Source of the DNA: Panopea generosa
Taxonomy: Eukaryota; Mollusca; Bivalvia; Adapedonta; Hiatellidae
NCBI GenBank assembly: GCA_029582155.1
Contig: CM055908.1
Coordinates: forward strand, 18,081,406 to 18,145,405
Direction: 5' to 3'
Length of the DNA: 64,000 bases
Made by a program: the position numbers and the translations under genes. This document shows positions 27,901 through 41,700 of the stretch, one piece after another. The notes under the pieces are model-generated. The model did not search any database. It saw only the letters and a list, made by a program, of their open reading frames with translations, and had not been told where the DNA came from. Position 1 is the stretch's first letter, and each line of letters opens with the position of its first letter.

Positions 27901-29758
27901 TCTTTTAACGACATTTTAAGATTATATTCTCTTATAATTATACTTTCAAATGCTAATTTGACTATTTTCAATTTGAACTTTGTGTAAGTAAAATATCGTG
28001 TATAGATTTGAAGTTATATGATTTTCGTTTGGCCGTTAGTCTACTTGGTCGTCTTTGGGCGATTTCATTGGCTAAGGAAGTAGGTTAACATCTACTGACG
28101 GTCATGACATTTTATGTAAAGTGGGTGTTCTGTTTTGAAAATTCTGAGCGATTTTATTGGCTAAGAAAGCAGGACAGCATCTAAATCAACATAGCTGGCC
28201 GATTCCATTTCGTTTCGGTATATTTTCTGCTGTGTAAGGATTTAATCGATTGTTGACCTTTTTCTATCAGTTTCTTCAGAAGTATGTGTTATTTATTTCA
28301 ATATTGATGTGTATGTTTGCAGACTTCATTGACAACATACCGTTATTGCTTGCACTGTTTATGACAAACTCCAAGGCAAAGCTGTGGTTCACGTCAGATA
28401 AATTGACTGCATCGCATCGTATTTTAACGTTCGTAAAATATGTGTAAGATGCCAAGAATTTTTATCAGCGCTTGTACGTTGCTAGACAATATCGCACTTC
28501 GCGTATACAAAGACGGACGGGAACGACTACAGTGTACGCTGCATTATCAGAGTATTGTTAACGGTATTTACATCTTTAGAATATGCATGTTAAGGGTTTT
28601 CATTAATGGTTTTGTCAATAACAATGATATTATTGACAAAACCATTAATGGAATACCTTACACGCATATTCTAATCTTACAAAGTTTGATAGTGTGGCTC
28701 TGAATCTCATCAGACGTTTTGTTTTATCTTTCCAGTATATTTGACTGTTCAGTTTCAGTTTTACGTGAGTCGAATTTCAACGTCTGCTGTTTACATTAAT
28801 GCTACCAATTTGAACCGTTTTCATCCAGACCAATCCTCGAAAAGCCCGCAGTCTGATTGCCAAGTCAATATAACTGGCCATGGTTCAGAGCCGTTCAATC
28901 TCTGATCAGCATCGCACTCTTTCTCAATGAGAGGATAATGTAATTATCATAAGATCATTACAGATTCTGTCATAGAAATTTAGCATGTTAGGATTAACCT
29001 AAACTAATTGAAATGTCTAGGAACGGTTCGAAAACCAGTCGTTATCAGTAACTCATGGAGTCATGGCCCTTGTTTTGTATGACATTTACCAAATTTGCGA
29101 CGATCCCTTTTTTATTCACCTTGGTATATCATCTCATTTGTTCGATCACCAGCCATTGCTGTCTCAGTAACTCCAAAGCTGTGGCCCCTGGATTGTTTGC
29201 TTTCATCCTCTCTCGAACTCAAAGTAATTTGATCACAATGTTTATTAGGGAAAATGTCTAGGCTTAATTTTGCGAAATTGGCTTAACAAGTTTTGTAAAT
29301 TGATTTTCCAAAATCGTCACATAATGGTGACATTTTCATGTTGATTAGGTTAAAGACCATGTAGTTTCATCGAATAATAAAATCACCTATCAGCCAGTTG
29401 ACCTTATCTGACATGGAGAATGCTGTGATGGTTATGCGGTTTAATCACTGATAATATCAAACCGTCGAACAAAAGTAAAAAATAGTGAAATTTAGTAATT
29501 CTCTATTGACGTTTACGCGATTATACGAATGTATATTTTTCTTTTTTAATACATGTGCTTTAAAATCATAACTTCTGGTGTGCTTGCCATATTTTAGATA
29601 TTATCTTTATCAATGAAATACATACAAAATACTAGATTTTTTAACATCACTGGTTCGGGTAGTTTGTGGTGTTTACGCGATTTGGTTAGAAACACATTAT
29701 ATGGGGGTCGTCTCAAAAGTACAAGTGAGGCAACCCGTGTTATACTTTGTTGTTTGTT

Positions 29759-29797
<39 letters not shown>

Positions 29798-32700
29798 ATC
29801 AACCACAGGTTGTTTGGGTTATTATTGAATAAATTTCTTCTGTCTTTCAAATATTTTGTTCTATATGATTTTATGGTCGTAACTACGTTATATGGAATAC
29901 TTCTGTTGCAACCAGCATAGCAACTATGATCATGAGTTTGATGAGTCATCAATGTGTTGGTTTATGATATCAAAAAGGCATACAGTAAAAATTAAACAAA
30001 ACTATATATAATTATGTCATCACCACCTAAAAAATATCCATAGACCATCATCTATTTGAATTAAAAAACATTTTCATTATAATAACAAAAGTTTTTTCAA
30101 TCTGATAAATTCGTATATCATATTCTGACAAGAAATTTAAGAAAGACGACATGGTGTGCAAGACTGTGAACAAGCGATCCTTCCTTTCGGGCCATTCCCG
30201 CCTTTGATTATATCACTAAAATTGAATGAATCATATTGAAATAAAATTGTATGCAATGTCTGATTTCATGCTTGTATAGGTTGGGATTTGATACTACGGA
30301 ATTTCAACTTAAATCACGATTGTGTTGGTTTTGAAACATCAAAGACACCTGCCGTTATAGGATAGAGCTTAGCGTTAAAGTTTTACATGAACGATCCCAC
30401 TTTGTCCTGAAATTTGATACCAGCCGTGAAAAATGCAATTCAAATATACTTTTACGTTTAGTGTTTTACAGTTTTGCATAATACACAAGATTCAAATGTA
30501 TGTCATTATAAATTAATTGGTATTTTCTTTAAGAGGGAGTGGGAGGGTTGTTCCCCCCCCCCCCCCCCACAAGGTTTTTTGTGAATTTATTTATTTATTT
30601 ATTTATTATGAAAATAAATAGGGTCGGAGCGGCATAAAAATTAGAGGGATAATAATATAACAATATGACACTAATGTAGTCAGTATAATGACTCTACCGT
30701 ATATGTTTATCTTAATATATGTATATACTTTTTCACCCTGGAGAGGTTATTTCTCTTTATTTGTGTGTGTGTCCGTGCGTGCGTGCGTACGTGTGTGCAA
30801 AAAGTTACCAGTTAAGTGAATTAATATTGACTTGTTTTTAAGTTCACATAGGGTTATTTAAGTTTGTTTCTTACTCGGTTGATTTTTCATCTTGACACTG
30901 GCTGACCTCATTTGATTATGGCAAAATTTCTGTTATACGAGTTTCGGATGTTCCTCGCCGCTGACAGTACTAATGTTTATACTTATAAATGTGTTAACTG
31001 GTACAAACTACTGTTTGAAGTAAAAGTATAATAACGAGCATGATGCATGATTCATGATTGACAATTTTCATCAGTTGTACATGCATGACATTTACACAGA
31101 GATTGGACGAGTTGTAGCAGCTATAGCTTTAAATTACACACAATTGGTTGTAATATACGAGCCATTAACATGCCATTTACATGAAACTTAACAATATGCA
31201 TTTTTGTATTTTAATAACGGCTGTAACAACTGTGTTGTTTTGTATATTTAAAGGTGCTGTTGCGGTTGAGATAATGATAACCAACACCACAACGCAAATG
31301 ACAGCTGCTGTAGACGACCGGGAACATATCATGAGCGCTGTCACATCGGTAAGCATTGATACTGGGTGAAAAACCGGATAAAACATTACACGTTTACATT
31401 TATAACTGAGAACACTAATGTGTAAATAGTGTAACTAAAATACTGTTTTCTCCTACATTAGTCGTATTGGACGTGTGTGATTTCCATAACAACGCGGAAT
31501 TGTGATGTTTTGGCGTATGTCTTCACTGAATGCTACCTCTTCTGTTGGACATTTGTTTCTTATCTTAAATTCGTGAATTTTGAAAAAAAAATACTAGAAG
31601 CTTCCACCCTTGGCGCTTAGCATTTAGAGGATAGTTCTAGGTCTGGGCGGCCCGGTGTCGGTATAATACGACTGGGCGGGGTTTCATTCCATTTGTCTGC
31701 GGCATGATACTCCAGATTTGACTTGATTTGATTTATTTGTGATATATATAAAATTATATATATCACAAATAAAAGATACATTGAGCATATTAACATAAAA
31801 TAATTACAAAAGCATTAACAGGTATTTTAAATAAAATATTAATTTAATTAAAGGGATTATATTGGCATATTACCGTCAATTCCCTGCCCTAAATACAAAC
31901 GCCCAGCATGAAGATACACTTATAACTTAGAGATATACGCGTCTTAAGTGTCTAATTGCATAACCTCTTTATTACATATATCGAGTTTCTGAAGCCACGT
32001 TTTTGTTTTTGTTTATATTCGCCGTTTTCAAGGAACCGCTTTCGGGTTTCCGATCAATCATCGGATAACATCGTGAAGACTCGTTCCCAATCTCGTTTTC
32101 GAGGCTTTGTTCGGGAAGTTTACGGAGTTCAATATAAACATTGCGCAATACTTTATTGCGGGACGTATTAATTTTGGCCAATATTCAATTACTGTTAAGT
32201 TGATAACTTTCAAGTAAATAAAGGTTATACGTCAATAGATATACATTATTTTGTGCACACTGCATACAGGAAAAGCCGGTCTGGATTAACAGCTTGTTTG
32301 CGTTACTTGCCAATATAATCCCTTTAACTATTTAAACCTTTCATATATCAGCTATCACATATCTAATATTATAACTTATAAGCATGTATTCAGCTTAACG
32401 TAAGTAGACACCAACGCGATTATAGCTGGGAAATTGTTGGAAGCGACGTTAAACAACATTCAACAATAGCCGGGTCCGATTAGCTCAGTCGGTTACGCGT
32501 CTGACTATCAATCCAGGGGTCGTAAGTTCGAATCCCCGCCCGGCAACAGTCTCCGTGATGATTGATATACGACATTGTGTCTCATTATCATTCGTCTCTC
32601 ACCACTGATTCAAGTGGGAAAGTTATCAGTTACTTGCGGAAATGGGGTGTGCTCGAGTACTGCTTAATCCCAGGAAACAGTGGTTAGGTTAACTGATCGT

Positions 32701-35700
32701 CTGTTAGCCCTCGATGGCACAAAAATGACGCTAAATATTCAATCAATCAATTAATCAATAAATCAAATCAATCAATCAACAATAACATAAATTCATAGAA
32801 TCTTGTAGTCTTTCCCAGAACCTGATATCTCCTGAATCGCGTCTGTTAACCCCCATTGAAAGAGCAGGGAATTCTATGCCTGTCCCACAATTCATAGTAA
32901 TTGAACACTTATTAAACTGTGACGTCATCAAAACTTTCAGTTTGAAGCATCTGACCAATCAACGTGCTCAAATGTGGCTTCTCCAACATTGCTATGTAAC
33001 GGACCAAATCGGGAGAATGGGTCCGCTTTACAGACTCTAGGATATCTTAATAATAAGTTGAATTGTATTATATAATATAAAATTCTGTCTTAGTTTTCAC
33101 GACATTGGAGTAATGTGATATATTCAAGAAAAAAAAAACATTTTCAAAGTTAACTATTCTAAATCAATGCTGAGAAATGTTTTGTTCAGTTGTTCATTTT
33201 CACTCATACTTTTATTACAATTAATTAGCAAGCGATCAATTACGCAACAGTGCAGTTATGTGATGAAAGGGTTTTCACAGCTTTCCTCAGATTCACTAAA
33301 TATGACATTAGTTTGCACTCCTGCTGTTATATTATCCTTACTTACGCAGCATCCCACGCATGCATATCTATCTGCCAAGTGATAAACTACGTGATGTTTA
33401 TTTCAAGACAAACAAAAATCAATAAAGCTGTCAACAAAAGGCGGGGACGGCAGCTAAGTTTAACATAGCTCGCTGACATGCAGTTGCTTGATTACCGTTG
33501 TCTTGGATATTCACGATTTCAACAGTAAAATCTCTCTTAAGATGGATTTGCCTTATCACATTATGTACTCTTCCTCAGCCATTATCTTGATATTAAGAGT
33601 CTACTTGACTTTAAGGCAGAGGCGTGATTGACAATATTGAATATCAATACGATGTTTACGTCAACTGGGATGGAACTAAGAACAAAACAATGACGTTTTT
33701 TTTTTCATTTTATAGATCTTTTTTTAAAATAAGAAAATAAGCACTTAAATAAAAAAATAACTACACCTGAGGTGTTATTTAATTAAGCCTTGACATTTAC
33801 ATTCTTGAGGTAATTTCTTCTGATAGAGTTTTGATGTTAAAAGGTCATGTCTCGAGGACACATTCCCGCAAACGGCCATTTTTATCCTTGAATACATTTT
33901 ACGATTAAAACAATGTAATCGAAATATTAGGATAAGTCATTAACCATTCTTACTTTAGCGATTCAGTTTACCCTTTTTAAATAAAGACTTCCATTCCATT
34001 TCATTAAATTCCATTCCAGTAACAGAAGCGGAGACACAAAGTGTGCGTTACATTATGAACTTACATGAGATATGAACTTGCATAAGATATGAACTTGCTT
34101 AAGATATGAACTATATGAACTTACATGAGATATATACTATATGAACTTACATGAGATATTAACTATATGAACTTACATGAGATGTGAACTATATGAACTT
34201 ACATGAGATATTAACTATATGAACTTACATGAGATATGAACTATATGAACTATATGAACTTAAATGAGATATGAACTATATGAACTTACATGAGATATGA
34301 ACTTACATGAGATATGAACTTACATGCGATATGAACTATATGAACTTACATGAGATATGAACTATATGAACTTACATGAGATATGAGCTATATGAACTTA
34401 CATGAGATATGAACTTACATACACCGAGCATAGATTGTATGAAACCATTCGATGTTCACTTTCCATTTGGTACATTTGAGCTTTTAACAAATGAAGTTAA
34501 TTCCTTACTGAATATACATCTGGCCCCAGTTTCACTGAACATCTCAACTTGAGATTTTCCTTAACTCAGATTTGTAAAATGCTTTTAACTTCATCTACAT
34601 TGACCATTTGCATGTTACACTATAGCAATGAATAAATATTGTTTTCTGATTTCAAAAATAGTGTGGTCATTTAATAGATTATGAGTTCAAATAAAAATGT
34701 TGAAATGATTTAGTTGAGGAAAATCTCAGGTTGAGATGTTTAGTGAAACTGGGTCCTGATAGTCTGACAATGATATTACAGTTTCATTATCTCCACAACG
34801 AAAGTTTGTTGGGGACATTAAATTGGGCACCTGCCGTCCGTCCATGTCTTCGTGCATCAGTATCTCTATGGGTCCGTGCGTCGAATATTTGATGTGAGCG
34901 ATCAACACCCTATCCACTACATTTCCGGCGCGCTTAGTTATTTTAACCGCTCATGCTTGTAAAATATTTCTTTTCAGCTTCAGGGATCACTGATGGTTGC
35001 AGGTGCTATTCATACATTTGTTGGTGCTACGGGGCTCGTTGGTGTAATGTTAAGATTTATTGGACCAATTACTATCGTGCCGGCCGTGTTGTTAATCGGG
35101 CTATACATGATCAAAGCCACAGCGAAGTTCGTCATCGTGAATATACCCGTGGCTTGCATGTATGTGAAGTATACTTGTTTCGTACTAATGTTGTGGGTGG
35201 GGACATGTTTCAGCAAAGGTTCTTTAACTTCTGTATTACAATCGTAAAGAATGGTCTCATCTCTGATTTTCTGAAGATATCTGATATAATGTCAGTAGGC
35301 TCACTATGTACCTGCTGCAAAGAGCATCATTTTATAATCATAAATGACATGGTAAAAAATGAGTGAAAAGTTTCAAATTATAACACTTGCATTTAATCTC
35401 ATTAAAAGCAGATTAACTTTGAAGCTTCCATACTCTACGTACTGTACATAGAGTATGGAGGCTTAAATTTGATCTGATTTTAAAGAGATTGACTTGCATT
35501 ACATTTTATTTTTCCTGTTATTTTACAAATAGCCTGGCGTTTGCATTCAAATTGGGTTTGCCCTTTACATTCAGTCTGGTGCTTGCGTTCAAATTGGGCT
35601 TGCCCTTTACATTCAGCCCAGTGCTTGCTTTAAAATTGGGTTTGCCCTTTACATTCAGTCTGGTGCTTGCATTAAAATTGGGTTTGCCCTTTACATTCAG

Positions 35701-38700
35701 CCTGGTGCTTGCGTTCAAATTGGGTTTGCCCTTTACATTCAGCCCGGTGCTTGCTTTAAAATTGGGTTTGCCCTTTACATTCAGCCCGGTGCTTGCATTA
35801 AAATTGGGTTTGCCCTTTACATTCAGCCCAGTGCTTGCTTTAAAATTGGGTTTGCCCTTTACATTCAGCCCGGTGCTTGCATTAAAATTGGGTTTGCCCT
35901 TTACATTCAGCCTGGTGCTTGCGTTCAAATTGGGTTTGTCCTTTACATTCAGCCCGGTGCTAGCATTCATATTAGGTTTGTCCTTTACATTCAGCCCGGT
36001 GCTTGCGTTAAAATTGGGTTTGCCTTTACATTCAGCCCGGTGCTAACGTTCATTTTGGGTTTGCCCTTTACATTCAGCCCGGTGCTTGCATTAAAATTGG
36101 GTTTGCCCTTTACATTCAGCCTGGTGCTTGCGTTCAAATTGGGTTTGTCCTTTACATTCAGCCCGGTGCTAGCATTCATATTAGGTTTGCCCTTTACATT
36201 CAGCCCGGTGCTTGCGTTAAAATTGGGTTTGCCTTTACATTCAGCCCGGTGTTTGCGTTCAAATTTGGTTTGCCCTTTACATTCCGCCTGGTGTTAGCTT
36301 TAAAATTGGGTTTGCCCTTTACATTCAGCCCTGTGCTTGCATTCAAATTGGGTTTGTCCTTTACATTCAGCCCGGTGCTAGTGTTCATATTGGGTTTGTC
36401 CTTTACATTCAGCCCGGTGCTTGTGTTCATATTGGGTTTGCCCTTTACATTCAGCCCAGTGCTTGCGTTCATAATGGGTTTGCCCTTTACATTCAGCCCA
36501 GTGCTAGCGTTCAAATTGGGTTTGCCCTTTATATTCAGCCCGGTGCTTGCGTTCAAATTGGGTTTGCCCTTTACATTCAGCCTGGTGCTAGCGTTAAAAT
36601 TGGGTTTGCCCTTAACATTCAGCCCAGTGCTTGCGTTCAAATTGGGTTTGTCCTTTACATTCAGCCCGGTGCTAGCGTTTATATTGGGTTTGCCCTTTAC
36701 ATTCAGCCCGGTGCTTGCATTCGAATTGGGTTTGCCCTTTACATTCAGCCCGGTTCTTGCGTTCAAATTGGGTTTGTCCTTTCGTTCAGCCCGGTGCTAC
36801 CGTTCATATTAGGTTTGCCCTTTACATTCAGCCCGGTGCTTGCGTTCAAATTGGGTTTGTCCTTTACATTCAGCCCGGTGCTTGCGTTCATATTGGGTTT
36901 TTCCATTACATTCAGCCCGGCTTTTGCGTTCAAATTGGGTTTGCCCTTTACATTCAGCCCGGTGCTAGCGTTCTAATTGGGTTTGCCCTTTACATTCAGC
37001 CCGGTGTTTGCTTTCAATTTGGGTTTGCCCTTTACTTTCAGCCAGGCGTTTGCATTCAAATTGGGTTTGCCCTTTACATTCAGCCCTGTGCTTGCGTTCA
37101 AATTGGGTTTGCCTTTTATGTCCTTCCATTAGAATCTCGACCGATGAGATAGCAACCAGCTTTTTGCAGCAAAATAATGGAGGTAGATTGCAGGAGTAAT
37201 CAATTTTCAGAGCCCATTTCACTAACCTTTGCACGAACAAATTGTGAAATTGTTTCTAGAAACGTTTCAATTGCGGAGTACTTTTTTGAAAAATTTAGAA
37301 AGAATACTGTTAAAAAGTCTTACACAGATCGTAAAATAAATAGCCGATACACTAAATGAATTTTCCGATTCTTTTTTTTTTTCAAATTTCACAAGAAACG
37401 GGTCCCTGAAGTATAGCGAATAGTTCTAGCGGAGTTTGTAGATTTGTAGATAACTGTAAAGTCACAATAGAAAAACAGAACGAGTTTAAGATTGCGAATA
37501 TGATCTTTGAATTCATCCGCATGCTTTTGTAATCAGGCAGATTATTTAGAAGCGAAATTGGTTCGTCAATACAATTACATGTATCATATGTCGTACATCT
37601 CTGTCCGAATGAATACCAGGCAGTTTTTGAATCCCGTCGAATCAATAAATATATGAATAACATGATTTAGGGACGGAAGACAAGTTGACAATGTTTGTTT
37701 TGTCTAAAACGTAATTATTTTACATCGATTGTTAAACAAGTTCTTACAACTTATACATATCAGAGGCATACCTGAACAGGGTTTAACTGTACCGTACTAC
37801 GCCAGATATAAGCAGTGATGTTGCAAGTGGGGTTATGTGTGGGAGGGGGATTTTTGGGTTCTGTCCCTAAGAATTTTTTTAAGAAATTAGAAAAACAAAT
37901 GATTTTTTCTCATGTTATGTTTAAAAACAATTAAAATAATTACTACGGATGAAATATGTAACTTTCCACGGATCTAATCGGAAAAAAATGGCACGCGACC
38001 CTCTCAGTCTTCAGTTTTTATGTATTTTACGACAAAAATTAAATATCTAATTAAAAAAAAAAAATCATCAAATGTGTGCATTAATTAAATAAGCAAGCTA
38101 CTCGAGACATAGGATGGCTTTTAATGGCTCGAGACACGTAGTACAGTATCAACAATTCCTTTCAGAACGGCCGTTGTAACATTTGTTTTCTCGGTGTACC
38201 TGGCACGTGTGAAGACGCCAATACCGGTGTGGACGCGAAGTAAAGGATTCCGAATTATCTGGTATCCATTTCATCAAGTGTTCGCTGTAAGTAATTTCAT
38301 CAGTTTGTATTAAAACAATATAATTATGTAACATGCACGCCGCAGCTGTTTACTTTAGTGCAGCATGCAATTTGCATTAATTATGAAATATAATAATATA
38401 AGATGCGTGTTTCTCTACATTGGGGTTTCGTACTCGTACTCGTACATTAATGACATACAACACGTGGATATGCACATGTACCGCAGACAGGCTGTGACTC
38501 AACGTATAATAATTCCAATCTCATTATCATATTTGTATTTAAAGCATTTTCATTGGACAACGTCAATTTTTTTAAAGACCTTTTTTTTTTGATAAACCCC
38601 TGGAACCGGACTACTTTTACTTTTCTCGCGTAAACAAAGAAGCATCGACATTGTGGTGGTCGGTTTAACAATATACGAGCTTAAATGACGTTCACTACGG

Positions 38701-41700
38701 TTCCACGCTTATTTTAATAATAAAATACAACAAAATCAAATGTTAGATCTAGTCCTAGCTGTTTTCATCGGTTTATTGTTTTATAGATTTATTTGGTTCA
38801 GCGATTTAACCGGGTGTCACAATCAGACCATACGTTGTTTAGAGAAACAATGAAGTAGGTCATAAAATGTTCACATTTGAGATGTATAGTATAGGACCAT
38901 TGAACACAACCCTGGTTTTAAAACCGAATGTGATTACTAGTCGTTGACAAAAATTTCCACAGACCAATTTATTCTACAGGAAAAATGAAATAAAATCATA
39001 TACATGTAGTTGAAGTTCAGAAGCAGACGATCGTGAGACAATGTAAATACACAAACCTTGCACGTAAAAGTCGTTTAAAACGTTCCAAATTCGGATTCTC
39101 CATCAATGAGCGTGGATTTATATGACCTTAGTAAATATTGACACATTTTTTAAAAACAAGCGTGTAGACAAAAACTAAACAATGACGTCAGCGTCTACAC
39201 TGTGTGGGTATTTCCTGGAATTATTGATTTTTTTAAATTTATTTGTCTAAATCGAGAGATAAAAGGCGGGTGTTTAATTTTTTCACCGCAAAATATTTCG
39301 TCATTTTACAATAAACCAACTAATGTTATGTACAGAGTCCATCTGATAATTGAAACAATAGCCGTAACGATATTATTGTATATTAGATCTCGAGAATTTG
39401 ATGTCAACCAGGACAGAGTTGATGTATTCTAATGCGTTTACTTTGCTGTGTATAGTTTGTTTTTTTTATTTGTTTTTTATTCACTTGAGGAGTTTCTGGT
39501 TTTTTTTATGCATGTTTAAGGAATGTCGAATCACGCATAAATCTGACATAGGTCCTTCGGACTTGATTTGATTTGTGCGTGATTCGACATTCTTTACACA
39601 TGCATAAAAACAAAACAAAAATGCATTTAATCCTATACACAACACGTGGATATGCACATGTACCGCAGACAGGTGGTGGTGACTCAACGTATTATATTGC
39701 AGATAATGTAGCGAGTATATATAAGCTACCTGAGGATGTGAGATCCGACATTCGGTAAATATCGCGGCAACAGTTTAAAAATTCATGATGCGTATTAAAA
39801 ATATTACTTTTAATTTATGAATCCTAAACTGGGTCGTATTCGTATAAACAGTGACTTAATAACATCACTGATATAAGCTAGCAATACATGTATGTAGATA
39901 GTCCGTACAACCTAGACACGGTAAGTATTAAAACTTGATCTATAATCTACAACACAAACAACACACTGTTCAATAGATCCTAAATGTTAAAGATTCAAGA
40001 TTCAAATTCTTTATTCAGTAATTTAAACATATAATGTTTCTCATTACATACACATTCAGATAATAAATGTAACACATGACACACAGATAATAGATCAATA
40101 TTACGTTATTTAAATACATATATTTTAATAGTTTCTGAGGTTGGACAAATATAAATTAAACATTTAAATACTTTGTCAAATATATACTTGAGTAGATCAA
40201 CAACAATTACATTTATTCTCTCATTACATTAACATATAAAAATGAGGAAAAAATACAAATTTTATAACACGTAGTGTCAATTATGCTAGTCCGAAACAGC
40301 AAATGATTCAACACAGAGAATTTCAGAACGCAACTAAGGTTCATAATTTACAGGCGAAAATGCTATTCTGATTTCCTCCCCACGTATCCGGTAAGCCGAC
40401 ATTCATAGGTCATTCAAAAAATGTGTGTACATGAGAAGCAAATATCAAGTACAGCGCAGAATGTGTTTTTCTTCATAGTCTACATAACACATACAATAAC
40501 GTTTCAGAAACGGCCTTGTTATAACTATAATACAGTGTCCGCCGTGGGAAAGTAAGTATAAATAGCATTGACATTATTACGCTCTATTTCCCATTGATGT
40601 ACACGCTCATTTCCCCCCAGTAATAACCGGAATATGCTAGCATTAAATGTTGATACAAAAAATTAAAGGGATTATATTTGCATATAACCGTCAATTCCCT
40701 GTCCTAAATACACACGTCCAGAATGAAGATACACTTATAACTTAGAGATATACGCGTCTAAAGTGTCTAATTGCATAACCTCTTTATTACAAACATCCGG
40801 TTTCTGAAGCAACGTTTTTGTTTTTGGTTTACATTTGCAATTTTCAACGAACTGCTTTCGGGTTTCCGATCAATCATCGGATAACATCGTGAAGACTCGT
40901 TCCCGATCTCGTTTTCGAAGCTTTGTTCGGGAAGTTTACGGAGTTCAATGTAAACATTGCGCAATACTTAATTGCGGGACGTATTAAAGTTTTGGCCAAT
41001 ATTCAATTACTGTTAATTTGATAACTTTTAAGTAAATAATGGTTATACGTCAAATACATAGGCATTATTTTGTGCATACTGCATACAGGAAATGTCTGGA
41101 TTAACAGCGTGTTTGTGTTACTTGCCAATATAATCCCTTTAAAAGGACAAAGGCGGAAATATCTACATGACTTTCAATGCCAAAAGTGGTCGCAAGTAAA
41201 GCTCCTAGAAGTCATCTGTTGTGCGTTCAAGTGGCACAAATGATACGCCTACAATGAGGGACAAGATATAATGGATGATAACAGGTGTGGTCACTCTGTG
41301 TACTGATACTGCAACACGCAGTTACAAACAGGCACAAAGTGCACAGATTTATGGTAATTTGAATCACTGATTAACACAGAAGTTCAGTTAGATTTTTACG
41401 TGCACTGGGTATGACTCTCCCTGTGCACGGGACCGACTGCTTTCAATCAATTCCTTTAACAGAACTTTGCTTCGTCCGACTAAAGCACTGTAAGCCCTTG
41501 TTACTTCACTTTATTGCCTATATTGAAGAGTGTGCTGAAGTCACTGACAGTCTGCTATATAATTAGTTTATCCCAGAGCCTGATATCTCCCGAATCAGGT
41601 CTAGTAACCACCAATAAAAAAGCAAGGATTCCCATGTCTGTCCCACAATTCATAACAATTGAACGCTTACTAAACTGGGACGTTTCCCAAACTTTCAGTT

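Larger units (their letters stand above)
31589..32468 (+). repeat. Family 3 SINE split by a ~680-bp insertion
   Basis: The body 'tactagaagcttccaccctt' to 'catgatactccaga' (31589-31718) matches 11330-11460 of the full copy. The 3' part 'agacaccaacgcgattatag' to 'gcgacgttaaacaacattca' (about 32405-32468) matches 11470-11530. The intervening DNA carries a palindrome and a TTAA MITE. The tRNA head is missing. Confidence 0.7.

Noticed and set aside
29594..29952. Lys/Arg/Glu-rich frames around 29757-29798
   Set aside because: Translation of a (TTTC)n microsatellite.
31972..32181. Similar minus-strand frames in both 472-bp MITEs (also 40767-40964)
   Set aside because: The similarity follows from the elements being copies. 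The frames are short, start differently and have no domain.
35160..35247. Exon 5 extending to the stop of its open frame
   Set aside because: Family similarity stops at the CAT|GTATGT donor and resumes exactly in phase at exon 6 (38166).
35489..37152. Long repetitive open frames on both strands (up to 188 residues)
   Set aside because: They result from a 42-bp repeat whose period is a multiple of three. They overlap on both strands, lie inside an intron and match no domain.
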